A stretch of 64,000 nucleotides of DNA from Microbacterium sp. A20 (GCF_004794515.1 NZ_SSDF01000084.1:119215-183214), one strand, 5' to 3'. Shown: positions 51,119 through 60,385, counted from the first letter of the stretch. The notes: generated from the sequence alone by a model not told the origin. Numbers and translations: made by a program.

Positions 51119-52728
51119 AGAAGTGGGGCGTCATCGCCGTCCTCGGTTCCACGCAGTTCGTGATGGTGCTCGACGGCACGGTGATGAACGTGTCGATCTC
51201 GACCGTCGTGTCCGATCTCGACACCACCGTCACCGCAATGCAGGGGGCCATCACCTTCTACACCCTCACGATGGCCGCGTTCATGCTGCTTGGCGCGAAA
51301 CTCGGCGATGTGTGGGGCCGCCGCAGGTCATTCGTGATCGGGTCGTGCGTGTATGCGCTGGGCTCGCTGATCACCGCACTGAGTCCGAACGTGCAGTTCC
51401 TCTTCCTCGGCTGGTCGATCATCGAGGGGCTCGGCGCTGTGCTGGTGATCCCGGCTATCGCAGCCCTCGTCGCGGACAACTACCGCGGTCGGGAGCGGAT
51501 CACGGCCTTCGCGATCATCGGCGCCGTTTCCGGTGCGGCCGTCGCGGCAGGGCCTCTGATCGGCGGCTTCGTGACGACGTACCTCGACTGGCGCTACGTC
51601 TTCGTGGCCGAGGTCTTCATCATGATCGGAGTCGTGCTGTGCGCACGGATCGTCACCGACCCGACGCCGAGACAGACTGTGCGGATCGACATCCTCAGCG
51701 TCGCGCTCTCCTCGATCGGACTCGTGGCCGTGGTGTTCGGAATGCTGCAGAGCAAGACCTGGGGGTGGATCCTGCCGCTCAACCCTCCTGAGATCGGCGG
51801 CGTCTCCATCGCTCCGCTCGGTATCTCTCCCGCCGCCTGGCTCATCGTGTTCGGGGTCGTACTGCTCGCGCTGTTCCTCTCCCGGCAGCGGGGCCTCGAA
51901 CGCGCCGGGCGGGCGCCGCTCGTGCATGTGGGCATGTTCTCGATCACCTCCCTCCGCAGCGGACTGTCGGTGCTCGGTGCGCAGTACACCGCGACGGCCG
52001 GTCTCTTCTTCATGGTGCCGGTGTACCTGCAGATGACGCTCGGCCTCGACGCCCTGGAGACCGGCATCCGGATCTTCCCGCTCTCGATCGCCCTCGTGCT
52101 GTTCTCCATCGTCGGCACCCGGCTCTCGCGCATGCTGTCGCCGCGGAGGATCGTGCGGATCGGCCAGCTGGTGCTCGTCGTCAGCGCACTCATCCTGCTC
52201 GGCTCGGCCACCAGCGACCTGCGCAGCGGATTCTTCGCCACCGGGATGTTCCTCGCCGGTGCTGCGCTCGGGCTGCTCGCCTCGCAGCTCGGCAACGTGA
52301 ACATGTCGAGTGTGACCGAGAAGGAGACGAGCGAGGTGGGCGGCCTCCAGGGCGTGTTCCAGAACCTCGGATCGTCGCTGGGAACCGCACTCATCGGCTC
52401 GATCCTCATCGGGGCGCTGTCGACGTCTTTCGCGTCGGGGGTCGCGGCGAGCGATCTGCCCGACGCCACGAAGACCACGGTCGCGTCCGCCACGGAACAC
52501 GGCGTCACGATCGTGCCCGCCGCCGATGTCGCCGCCATCGCCGAAGACGCCGGTCTGAGCGACGCGGATGCCGATACCCTGGCGACCGTCTACCGCGATT
52601 CGCAGCTGTCGTCGCTGCGCATCGCCTTCTTCGGGCTGATCCTGATCAGTCTCCTGTCCCTCCTGTTCTCGAGGGGGATACCGAACGCGAAGGCCGTACG
52701 GGATCGGCGCAGCGAGACGACGACCTGA
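51115..52728 (+). CDS. MFS drug transporter, DHA2/EmrB-like (14-TM)
   Basis: Proton-driven exporter of 537 residues with about 14 membrane segments. Motif A-like GAKLGDVWGRRRSFVIG follows the second segment and motif C-like AAVAAGPLIGGFVTTYLDWRYVF the fifth, as in DHA2 drug:H+ antiporters. The last external loop (VAASDLPDATKTTVASATEHG to DTLATVYRDS) is typical of this subgroup. Translationally coupled to the channel copy 2. Confidence 0.88.
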   Translation: MKKWGVIAVLGSTQFVMVLDGTVMNVSISTVVSDLDTTVTAMQGAITFYTLTMAAFMLLGAKLGDVWGRRRSFVIGSCVYALGSLITALSPNVQFLFLGWSIIEGLGAVLVIPAIAALVADNYRGRERITAFAIIGAVSGAAVAAGPLIGGFVTTYLDWRYVFVAEVFIMIGVVLCARIVTDPTPRQTVRIDILSVALSSIGLVAVVFGMLQSKTWGWILPLNPPEIGGVSIAPLGISPAAWLIVFGVVLLALFLSRQRGLERAGRAPLVHVGMFSITSLRSGLSVLGAQYTATAGLFFMVPVYLQMTLGLDALETGIRIFPLSIALVLFSIVGTRLSRMLSPRRIVRIGQLVLVVSALILLGSATSDLRSGFFATGMFLAGAALGLLASQLGNVNMSSVTEKETSEVGGLQGVFQNLGSSLGTALIGSILIGALSTSFASGVAASDLPDATKTTVASATEHGVTIVPAADVAAIAEDAGLSDADADTLATVYRDSQLSSLRIAFFGLILISLLSLLFSRGIPNAKAVRDRRSETTT

Positions 52729-52777
52729 GGCCGGAACAGTCAGTGCAGACGGAGGTCGATCCGCAAGGATGAGGACC

Positions 52778-55372
52778 ATGACGACCGTCTCCGCGCCGCG
52801 CATCGAACACCACCGAGATCCGTTCGGCATCGGGGAACCCCGACCACGCCTGAGCTGGACGCTCAGCGATGCTCCCGCCGACTGGCAGCAGCACGCCTAT
52901 GCGATCACCGTCGTGCGAATCGACGGAGAGGAGACCTTCGACGTCGCCTCGTCCGAGCAGGTGCTGGTGCCGTGGCCGAGCCGTGCGCTGGAATCCCGCG
53001 AGCGCGTCGCCGTGCGCGTCGCAGTGCAGGGCGACGACGGCGACTGGTCCGATCCGAGCCCCGCGACCTGGCTCGAGACGGGTCTGCTGCATGCCGAGGA
53101 CTGGTCCGCGAGGCCGATCGGACTGGAGCTCGACGAGGATCCGGAGAGCGACGCCCGCCGCGCGACTCTCGTGCGGCGGGGATTCCGCATCGACGGCCAG
53201 ATCGTCCGCGCACGTCTCTACGCCACTGCCCACGGCCTGTACGACGCCGAGATCAACGGCGTCCGCGTCGGATCCGACACCCTGTCGCCGGGCTGGACCG
53301 TCTACCGCGAGCGACTGCGGTACTACACCTACGACGTCACGGGCCTGCTCCGCGACGGCGAGAACGCGATCGGCGCCTGGCTCGGCGACGGCTGGTACCG
53401 GGGTCGACTCGGCTGGCGCGGCGGTCACCGCAACGTCTTCGGCCAGGATCTGTCCTTCCTCGCCCAGCTGGAGATCACCTACGCCGACGGGCGGCGCGTG
53501 ACACTCGCGACCGATGACACCTGGAAGGCCGCCCCCTCCCCCATCCTCCGTTCCGGAATCTACGACGGCGAAGACCACGACGCACGGCAGGAGGTGCCGG
53601 GGTGGTCGACGCCCGCGTTCGACGACGGCGACTGGGCCCCGGTCGCCGTGCGCGAGCGCGATCCGCACACTCTGGTGGCCCCGACCGGGCCTCCCGTCCG
53701 AGTGACCGAAGACGTCGCTCCCATCGCCGTGCTCACCTCACCGCGGGGTGCGCGCATCCTCGACTTCGGTCAGAACCTCGTCGGACGGGTGCGCATCCGC
53801 GTCACGGGACCGCGGGGCGCGACGGTCACCCTCCGCACGGCCGAGGTGCTGCAGGAGGGCGAGATCTTCACGCGTCCGCTGCGCAGCGCCCGCTCCACCG
53901 ACCACTACACCCTCGCCGGGCGCGCCGACGGCGAGGAGTGGGAGCCGCGCTTCACGTTCCACGGCTTCCGCTACGTCGAGGTCGACGGCTGGCCGGGAGA
54001 CCTCGATGCGGATGCCGCAGCCGGCGCGCTCACCGCGCGCGTGCTGCACACCGACCTCGAACGCACGGGCTGGTTCGCCTGCTCCGACCCGCTGGTCGAA
54101 CAGCTGCACCGCAACGTGGTCTGGGGCATGCGCGGCAACTTCGTCGACATCCCGACCGACTGTCCGCAGCGCGACGAGCGCGTGGGCTGGACCGGCGACA
54201 TCCAGGTGTTCGGCCCGACCGCGTCGACGCTGTTCGACGTCTCGGGGATGCTCACGGGATGGCTCCGTGACGTCGAGGCCGACCAGCTGCCCGACGGCAC
54301 CGTGCCCTGGTTCGTCCCCGTCATCCCGACCCACAAGGTGTGGGATCCGATCCGACCCGGCGCGGCGTGGGGCGACGTCGCCACACTCCTGCCCTGGACG
54401 ATCTATCAGCGCTTCGGTGACACCGGCGTGCTCGCCGCCCAGTTCGAGAGCGCCCGACGCTGGGTCGACAAGGTGGAATCCGTCGCCGGTCCCGACCGGC
54501 TGTGGAACGAGGGCTTCCAGCTGGGCGACTGGCTCGACCCCGCGGCCCCGCCTCAAGACCCCGGCGATGCGCGCACCGACCGCTACCTGGTGGCGACCGC
54601 CTATTTCGCCCGGTCCGCGCGGGCCGTCGCCGACATGGCGCGCGTGCTCGGCAGGTCCGCGGATGCCGCCCACTACGCCGCCCTCGCCGACGAGGTCGCG
54701 GCAGCATTCCGCGTCGCGTACGTGAAGCCCGACGGCACGATGACCTCGGACGCCCAGACCGCCTACGCCCTCGCCATCGTGTTCGATCTGCTCCCCGACG
54801 CTGCGCAGCGCACGAAAGCGGGTGCTCGTCTCGCCGAACTCGTCCACGCCGACGGCAACCGCATCGCGACGGGCTTCGTCGGCACTCCCCTCGTCTGCGA
54901 CGCGCTCACCCTCACCGGGCACACCGACGCGGCATACGACCTGCTGCAGGAGAGGGAGTGCCCGTCCTGGCTCTATCAGGTCGTGCAGGGAGCGACGACG
55001 ATCTGGGAGCGGTGGGATGCCCTGCTCCCGGACGGCTCGGTCAACCCCGGAACCATGACCTCGTTCAACCACTACGCGCTCGGCGCCGTCGCCGACTGGC
55101 TCCACCGCAGCGTCGCCGGACTCGCTCCGGCCGAACCCGGCTACCGCCGCATCCGGTTCGCGCCTCGGCCGGGAGGCGGGCTGACGCAGGCGTCGGCAAC
55201 GCAGCGCACGCCGTACGGCGAGGCCTCGATCTCGTGGCGGATCGAGCACGACAGACTGCACGTCGATCTCGTCGTTCCCGTGGGCACCACCGCCGAACTC
55301 GACCTTCCGGGCTGGGCTGTCGAGGAGCTCGGCCACGGGTCGCATGCGCGATCGGTGCCGCTGCCTGGATGA
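52778..55372 (+). CDS. alpha-L-rhamnosidase (GH78)
   Basis: Glycoside hydrolase of 864 residues that releases L-rhamnose from glycosides, flavonoids or polysaccharides. N-terminal beta domains (APRIEHHRDPFGIGEPRPRLSW) precede an (alpha/alpha)6 catalytic domain. DCPQRDERVGWTGDIQVF carries the catalytic acid and neighbouring acidic residues; EGFQLGDWLDP is also conserved. No signal peptide is seen, so it acts in the cytosol on imported oligosaccharides. The ATG at 52778 (GAGG upstream) is preferred over 52769. First gene of the rhamnose cluster. Confidence 0.9.
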   Translation: MTTVSAPRIEHHRDPFGIGEPRPRLSWTLSDAPADWQQHAYAITVVRIDGEETFDVASSEQVLVPWPSRALESRERVAVRVAVQGDDGDWSDPSPATWLETGLLHAEDWSARPIGLELDEDPESDARRATLVRRGFRIDGQIVRARLYATAHGLYDAEINGVRVGSDTLSPGWTVYRERLRYYTYDVTGLLRDGENAIGAWLGDGWYRGRLGWRGGHRNVFGQDLSFLAQLEITYADGRRVTLATDDTWKAAPSPILRSGIYDGEDHDARQEVPGWSTPAFDDGDWAPVAVRERDPHTLVAPTGPPVRVTEDVAPIAVLTSPRGARILDFGQNLVGRVRIRVTGPRGATVTLRTAEVLQEGEIFTRPLRSARSTDHYTLAGRADGEEWEPRFTFHGFRYVEVDGWPGDLDADAAAGALTARVLHTDLERTGWFACSDPLVEQLHRNVVWGMRGNFVDIPTDCPQRDERVGWTGDIQVFGPTASTLFDVSGMLTGWLRDVEADQLPDGTVPWFVPVIPTHKVWDPIRPGAAWGDVATLLPWTIYQRFGDTGVLAAQFESARRWVDKVESVAGPDRLWNEGFQLGDWLDPAAPPQDPGDARTDRYLVATAYFARSARAVADMARVLGRSADAAHYAALADEVAAAFRVAYVKPDGTMTSDAQTAYALAIVFDLLPDAAQRTKAGARLAELVHADGNRIATGFVGTPLVCDALTLTGHTDAAYDLLQERECPSWLYQVVQGATTIWERWDALLPDGSVNPGTMTSFNHYALGAVADWLHRSVAGLAPAEPGYRRIRFAPRPGGGLTQASATQRTPYGEASISWRIEHDRLHVDLVVPVGTTAELDLPGWAVEELGHGSHARSVPLPG

Positions 55373-55394
55373 CCGCCGGATGCCGGCAGAAGAC

Positions 55395-56402
55395 TCAACC
55401 GGCCGTCGACTGCCGCACGATCAACTCGGGGCGGAACCGCACCCGGCGCTCATACTCGCCGTCGGGATCACTGATCGACCGCAGCAGCAGTTCGACGGCC
55501 GTGCGTCCGATCAACTGAGCGGGCTGGCGCACCGAGGTCAGCGGCACGACCGTGGCCGTCGCGAAGTCGATGTCGTCGTAGCCGACCAACGCGATGTCCT
55601 CCGGCACCCGGATCGTGCGCAAGAGGGTCAGTGCCTGCAGCATTCCCACCGCGAGCAGGTCGTTCGCAGCGAAGACGGCATCCGGACGCTCTCGCTCGGC
55701 ACGCGCGGCGATCGCCTCGCCCGCCGCGCGGCCGTGGAGCACCGTGAGTGCCGGCATCCGGATCACTTCGAGCGTCGCTCCCGCAACCTCGGCGACCGCT
55801 CGGCGGGCACCTTCGAGGCGCTGAGCGACCTGGGTGATCCCCTCGGGGCCACCCACGAAGGCGAGACGACGCCGTCCGATCCCCAGCAGATGCCGGGCGG
55901 CGAGGAATCCACCCTCGACGTCGTCGACTGACACCGAGCAGAACGCCGACCCCGCCACCTCACGGTCGACCAGGACCACCGGGATGCCCGACGCCTGCAC
56001 TCGCAGCAGCTTGTCGTCGTCTTCGGATGCGGGGGTGATCAGCACACCGTTCACCCGCTGCTCGCGAAAGAGGTCGAGGTAGCTGTCCTCACGCGAGGGG
56101 TTCTCGTCGCTGTTGCCGAGCAGCACGGCGAGCGAGTCTTCGTCTGCGCGCGCTTCGGCACCACGGGCGACGTCGGCGAAGAACGGGTTGCCCGCGTCCG
56201 GGACGATCAGGCCGATGCTGCGGCTGCGACCGGCGCGAAGCTGGCGTGCCGCATCGTTGCGCACGAAGCCGAGCTCGGCGATCACGGCCTGCACGCGCTC
56301 GACCGTCGTCGCCGCGACTTTGTCCGGCTGGTTCAGGACGTTCGACACCGTGCCGACAGACACACCTGCCGCCGCTGCGACGTCACGCACACTCACTGCC
56401 AC
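55395..56402 (-). CDS. LacI-family regulator of the rhamnose genes
   Basis: Repressor of 335 residues. The N-terminal helix-turn-helix and hinge are VRDVAAAAGVSVGTVSNVLNQPDKVAATTVERVQAVIAELGFVRN; the ligand-binding core follows (IGLIVPDAGNPFFADVARGAE). The GTG at 56402 follows GAGGAG by 5 nt. It is divergent from rhaM and likely binds TGAAACGATTCA at 56503-56514. Rhamnose or a phosphorylated intermediate would be the inducer. Confidence 0.9.
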   Translation of the reverse strand: MAVSVRDVAAAAGVSVGTVSNVLNQPDKVAATTVERVQAVIAELGFVRNDAARQLRAGRSRSIGLIVPDAGNPFFADVARGAEARADEDSLAVLLGNSDENPSREDSYLDLFREQRVNGVLITPASEDDDKLLRVQASGIPVVLVDREVAGSAFCSVSVDDVEGGFLAARHLLGIGRRRLAFVGGPEGITQVAQRLEGARRAVAEVAGATLEVIRMPALTVLHGRAAGEAIAARAERERPDAVFAANDLLAVGMLQALTLLRTIRVPEDIALVGYDDIDFATATVVPLTSVRQPAQLIGRTAVELLLRSISDPDGEYERRVRFRPELIVRQSTAG

Positions 56403-56466
56403 TACTGCTCCTCGCCGCTCCGGATGCTGTCCGCAGTGTACGGCAATCGGTCGTCGGGACTCCGGC

Positions 56467-56496
56467 TTGACGGGCAGTCGGAGGCCTGCGTAGCAT
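56467..56496 (+). promoter_or_regulatory. promoter TTGACG-18-TAGCAT of rhaM-rhaI
   Basis: TTGACG (56467-56472) and TAGCAT (56491-56496) are 18 bp apart. The predicted start falls on the LacI-type palindrome just downstream. Confidence 0.6.
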
Positions 56497-56502
56497 GGAT
56501 AT

Positions 56503-56514
56503 TGAAACGATTCA
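56503..56514. promoter_or_regulatory. LacI-type operator upstream of rhaM
   Basis: TGAAACGATTCA is a 12-bp palindrome with one mismatched pair and the central CG usual for LacI-family operators. It overlaps the predicted transcription start of rhaM-rhaI. Confidence 0.65.
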
Positions 56515-56545
56515 GACATTCCCGTCACCACGGCAGAGGAGCCCC

Positions 56546-56926
56546 ATGACGCGCGTCGCCTTCCAGCTGCAGATCCGTGCCGAGCTGCTCGACGAGTACC
56601 TCGCACGGCATTCCCCGGTGTGGCCGGAGATGCTGGCCGAGATCGCCGCTGCCGGGCGCCGCAACTACACGCTGTTCCTCGGCGACCACGGCACCCTCAT
56701 CGGGTACTACGAGACCGACGACGATGTCGCCGCTCAGGCGTACCTCGCCGCCTCACCGGTCGCCGCGCGCTGGGAAGCCGAGATGAGCCGGTTCTTCCAC
56801 GGCCTCGACGGTCGCCCCGACCAGGCGGCCACCGCGCTCACCGAGGTGTTCCACCTCGAAGACCAACTCGCCGCCCGCGGCGAGGTCCCCACCCCCACGA
56901 CCGACAACGAAAGCAGCGCATCGTGA
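56546..56926 (+). CDS. rhaM: L-rhamnose mutarotase
   Basis: Interconverts alpha and beta anomers of L-rhamnose. The 126-residue protein carries the conserved active-site segments YLARHSPVWPEML and NYTLFLGDHGTLIGYYE. GAGGAG lies upstream of the ATG at 56546; an earlier ATG at 56495 lies in the promoter. Its stop overlaps the GTG of rhaI, giving translational coupling. Confidence 0.93.
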   Translation: MTRVAFQLQIRAELLDEYLARHSPVWPEMLAEIAAAGRRNYTLFLGDHGTLIGYYETDDDVAAQAYLAASPVAARWEAEMSRFFHGLDGRPDQAATALTEVFHLEDQLAARGEVPTPTTDNESSAS

Positions 56927-58089
56927 GCATCCTCTCCCCCGACCACCTCGCAACCCTCGAGAAGCAGGGCATCGAGCTGCCCAGCTGGGCGTTCGGCAAC
57001 TCCGGTACCCGGTTCAAGGTCTTCGGCACCCCCGGCACCCCGCGCGATCCGTACGAGAAGATCGCCGATGCGGCGCAGGTCAACAAGTACACCGCCCTCG
57101 CGCCCTCCGTCGCCCTGCACATCCCGTGGGACCTGGTCGACTCGTACGACGATCTGCGCAAGCACGCCGAAGACCTGGGAGTCACACTCGGCACCATCAA
57201 CTCGAACACGTTCCAGGACGACGACTACAAGTTCGGCGCCCTCACGCACGAGGACGCCGCCATCCGCCAGAAGGCCATCGACCACCACCTCGCCTGCATC
57301 GACGTGATGGACGCCACCGGCAGCCGCGACCTCAAGATCTGGCTGGCCGAGGGTTCGAACTATCCGGGCCAGGCCGACCTCCGCGGCCGACAGGACCGCC
57401 TGCAGGAGTCGCTGCAGAAGATCTATGCGCGCCTCGGCGACGACCAGCGCCTCGTGCTCGAGTACAAGTTCTTCGAGCCGGCGTTCTACCACACCGACGT
57501 TCCCGACTGGGGCACCTCCTACGCCCAGGTCAGCACCCTCGGCGACAAGGCCATGGTCTGCCTCGACACCGGCCACCACGCCCCCGGCACGAACATCGAG
57601 TTCATCGTGATGCAGCTGCTGCGCCTCGGCAAGCTCGGCTCGTTCGACTTCAACTCGCGCTTCTACGCCGACGACGACCTGATCGTGGGCGCCGCCGACC
57701 CGTTCCAGTTGTTCCGCATCCTGTTCGAGGTCATCCGCGGCGGGGGCCTGAACAACCCCGACGTCGCGTTCATGCTCGACCAGTGCCACAACGTCGAAGA
57801 CAAGATCCCCGGCCAGATCCGCTCGGTGCTCAACGTGCAGGAGATGACCGCCCGCGCGCTGCTCGTCGACCGCGATGCTCTCACCGCCGCGCAGAAGTCG
57901 GGCGACGTGCTCGCCGCGAACGCCGTCTTCATGGATGCGTTCTACACGGACGTGCGCCCGGCCCTCGCCGAGTGGCGGGAGTCGCGCGGCCTGGCCGCCG
58001 ACCCGATGGCCGCCTATGCCGCCTCCGGCTACCAGCAGAAGATCGCCGCCGACCGCGTGGGCGGCGTGCAGGCCGGCTGGGGCGCCTGA
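56923..58089 (+). CDS. rhaI: L-rhamnose isomerase
   Basis: Metal-dependent isomerase of 388 residues that converts L-rhamnose to L-rhamnulose. The sequence is of the Pseudomonas-stutzeri-type RhaI rather than enteric RhaA: WLAEGSNYPGQ, LEYKFFEPAFYHTDVPDWG, CLDTGHHAPGTN and FDFNSRFYADDD give the metal and substrate residues. The GTG start overlaps the rhaM stop by 4 nt. Confidence 0.92.
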   Translation: MSILSPDHLATLEKQGIELPSWAFGNSGTRFKVFGTPGTPRDPYEKIADAAQVNKYTALAPSVALHIPWDLVDSYDDLRKHAEDLGVTLGTINSNTFQDDDYKFGALTHEDAAIRQKAIDHHLACIDVMDATGSRDLKIWLAEGSNYPGQADLRGRQDRLQESLQKIYARLGDDQRLVLEYKFFEPAFYHTDVPDWGTSYAQVSTLGDKAMVCLDTGHHAPGTNIEFIVMQLLRLGKLGSFDFNSRFYADDDLIVGAADPFQLFRILFEVIRGGGLNNPDVAFMLDQCHNVEDKIPGQIRSVLNVQEMTARALLVDRDALTAAQKSGDVLAANAVFMDAFYTDVRPALAEWRESRGLAADPMAAYAASGYQQKIAADRVGGVQAGWGA

Positions 58090-58122
58090 CCACAACCCGT
58101 CGACAGCGGGGGGCCCGGGGCG

Positions 58123-58128
58123 TACCTT
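58123..58128 (+). promoter_or_regulatory. -10 box TACCTT, leaderless wall-protein gene
   Basis: TACCTT ends 6 nt before the ATG at 58135, which lacks a Shine-Dalgarno. The gene is therefore probably not simply co-translated with rhaI. Confidence 0.5.
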
Positions 58129-58134
58129 CGAGAC

Positions 58135-59541
58135 ATGCCGGCCCCTCGCAGGTCAACGCTCCCGCGGTCGCTCTCTCTCGGGAGCGCGACCGCCGCGCTC
58201 GGCGTGCTCCTCGCTTCCGGCGCCCCGGCCGCTGCCGTGCCGGGGACACCGGGAGTCATGGCGGCGCCGACCGTGATCCTGTACGAGGGCTTCGAGGGCC
58301 CCGTTTCTCCGGCCACGCCGGATTTCGTGCAGACGATCGCCGACTACGACGACGGGGTCGCGCCACCCGTGCCGGGGTATGTCGGCACCAGCGGCGAGCG
58401 CTACCGGGCCGACCCGGCGTGGAACGGCCAGTTCTGCAACGGACTCATCGTCGCCGGCGATGACGTCTCGACCGTTCCCACCGCCTCCCAGGCGTCGGAC
58501 TGCGAGCAAGACGGCTGGAACCAGTCCCGAGCGCTCGCAGAGACGCTGGGAGCCTGGACTTCCCATCCGGACTACCCGTATCCCGCTGTGCCTCGCCCCG
58601 AGCCCGGAGCGAATCATGCGGTGAGCTCCTACACCCAAGGGGAGTCTCCGGCCGGCGTGATGGCCGCGACCGTGGTCCCCGTGACCGTCGGCCACTACTA
58701 CACGGCGACCGTCGATGTGGCCCAGGCGAACTGCTGGACGACGAACCCGGTCGATCTGGCGGTGCGACTGGACGATGGCGTGTCCGAGCCCGTCGCCGCA
58801 TTCCCCGGCCCGATCGCCGCGTGCGATCTGCCGGTCCACCAGATCAACGGCAACAACGTCGGCACCTTCCGTGGACTCACCTCGCTGCTCGCAAGGTCGA
58901 CGAGCGTCGAAGTGGTGCTGAGCAACGACCTGGGTGGTGGCGGCGGCGACGACAACGCCTTCGACAATCTCGCGCTCATCGACACCACACCGCAGCTCGA
59001 CGCGGTGATCGCTGCGCCACCGATCGGCGATGCCTACGCCGCCGACCAAACTGCCCGGCTCCTGTTCACCGTCACCAACACGCACCTCGCCGGTTCGCCC
59101 GCCGCGCCCAGCGGAGCGAAGCCGGAATGGAGCTTCGACCTCGCACTGCCCGCCGGCCTCCTTCCCGCCGAGGACCCGGCTATCGAGACGAACTGCCCGA
59201 ACGGCGAGCTGGACCTGACGTCGGCGAGCATCGTCGGTCGCGGAAGCCTCGGACCGACGGATGTCTCATGCTCGCTCGCCCTGGACCTCGTCTCGTCCGG
59301 CGGCGAGTACGTCCTCGATCCTGCCGCGTACGAGCTCACCGGCCTCCTCGCGCCCGCAGCGACATCTGCCCGTTTCGCCTTCGCACCCGGCACGCCCGAG
59401 CCGTCCCCGTCGAGCGGCCCGGTCCTGGCGGACAGCGGGGCCGACCCCCTTCCGGCGCTGCTGACGGGCGTGCTCACGGCCCTGCTCGGGGCCGTCCTCA
59501 TCCGGCCGTCCGCCACGGTGCGTGGACGTCGCGCTCGGTAG
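58135..59541 (+). CDS. secreted, probably sortase-anchored surface protein
   Basis: Exported protein of 468 residues. Residues 1-34 form a signal peptide ending near AAAVPG. The mature part starts VILYEGFEGP, looks like a beta-sandwich domain with three or more Cys pairs, then an Ig-like repeat region and a Pro/Ser linker. The C-terminus has LADSG, a hydrophobic stretch, and RGRRAR, i.e. a sorting signal close to the LAxTG type used by class E sortases, with Ser for Thr. No ligand is evident; it sits inside the rhamnose cluster and may bind glycan. Confidence 0.75.
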   Translation: MPAPRRSTLPRSLSLGSATAALGVLLASGAPAAAVPGTPGVMAAPTVILYEGFEGPVSPATPDFVQTIADYDDGVAPPVPGYVGTSGERYRADPAWNGQFCNGLIVAGDDVSTVPTASQASDCEQDGWNQSRALAETLGAWTSHPDYPYPAVPRPEPGANHAVSSYTQGESPAGVMAATVVPVTVGHYYTATVDVAQANCWTTNPVDLAVRLDDGVSEPVAAFPGPIAACDLPVHQINGNNVGTFRGLTSLLARSTSVEVVLSNDLGGGGGDDNAFDNLALIDTTPQLDAVIAAPPIGDAYAADQTARLLFTVTNTHLAGSPAAPSGAKPEWSFDLALPAGLLPAEDPAIETNCPNGELDLTSASIVGRGSLGPTDVSCSLALDLVSSGGEYVLDPAAYELTGLLAPAATSARFAFAPGTPEPSPSSGPVLADSGADPLPALLTGVLTALLGAVLIRPSATVRGRRAR

Positions 59542-59563
59542 CGCCCGCCCCTCGCGCACCGGA

Positions 59564-59569
59564 TAGATT
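59564..59569 (+). promoter_or_regulatory. -10 box TAGATT, leaderless DeoR gene
   Basis: TAGATT ends 6 nt before the DeoR ATG at 59576. Confidence 0.55.
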
Positions 59570-59575
59570 CCTCCC

Positions 59576-60337
59576 ATGGCTCTTTCCGGCAATCTCGAAG
59601 CGCAGCGCCGCCGAGACGAACTCGTGGAACTCGCGAATGCCCCCCAGGGCGTCATGATCGAGGCCGCCGCCGAGCTGTTCTCCGTGTCGTCCATGACGAT
59701 CCGACGAGACCTGCTCGAGCTGGAGGCCGAGGGGCGCGTGCGGCGCGTGCGCGGCGGGGCGACCGCGGCTCCGCGAGCTCGCCCGTTCGATGCGCGGCGT
59801 GCCATCCGAGCGAGCGCGAAGCGGACGATCGCCGAGAAGGCGCTCCGGCTCGTGCCCGACCAGGGCGCCATCGCACTCGACGCATCCTCGACGGTCAACA
59901 TGCTCGCCTCGGTCATCGGCCCCAGAGCCGGGCTCACGGCGTACACGAATTCCTTCGAGTCGTTCCAGGTGCTGCACCCCCTCGAGGGTGTGACGGCGGT
60001 GATCTCCGGCGGGACCGCCGAGCCGACCACGGGCAGCCTCGTCGGGCCGATCGCCCGCCGCAGCATGCGGTCGGTCTACTTCGACATCTTCTTCTCCTCG
60101 GCGGATGCACTCGACAGTGCGGACGGCACCTCCGAGGTGTCCGTGGAGGAGGCCGAGCTGAAGCAGGCGATGGCCGCGAACGCCGGCACGACAGTGGTGT
60201 GCGTCGACTCCAGCAAACTCGAGCGCCGGTCCGTGGCCCGGGCGCTGGAACGCGAGGATATCTCGGTGCTCGTCACGGAACTCGACCCGTCCGACGAGCG
60301 GCTGAACGCTTTCCGGCAGACCGCCGACGTCCTCTGA
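59576..60337 (+). CDS. DeoR-family regulator of sugar metabolism
   Basis: Repressor of 253 residues. The helix-turn-helix is GVMIEAAAELFSVSSMTIRRDLLELEAEGRVRRVRGGA. The C-terminal DeoRC sensor (ISGGTAEPTTGSLVGPIA, DSSKLERRSVARA) binds phosphorylated sugars in this family. It lies 94 nt upstream of rhaEW, in the same direction, and probably controls it through the AT-rich dyad at 60362-60385. Confidence 0.87.
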   Translation: MALSGNLEAQRRRDELVELANAPQGVMIEAAAELFSVSSMTIRRDLLELEAEGRVRRVRGGATAAPRARPFDARRAIRASAKRTIAEKALRLVPDQGAIALDASSTVNMLASVIGPRAGLTAYTNSFESFQVLHPLEGVTAVISGGTAEPTTGSLVGPIARRSMRSVYFDIFFSSADALDSADGTSEVSVEEAELKQAMAANAGTTVVCVDSSKLERRSVARALEREDISVLVTELDPSDERLNAFRQTADVL

Positions 60338-60361
60338 CCACTTTCCGCTAACGTAGTTTCA

Positions 60362-60385
60362 TGTTATCTTTCACAAGAAGTAACA
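60362..60385. promoter_or_regulatory. candidate DeoR operator before rhaEW
   Basis: TGTTA (60362-60366) and TAACA (60381-60385) flank an AT-rich, partly symmetric centre; TTTCA also occurs twice in direct order (60357-60361, 60369-60373). CAGAAT (60384-60389) may be the -10. Such AT-rich DNA is unusual in this window. Confidence 0.45.
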
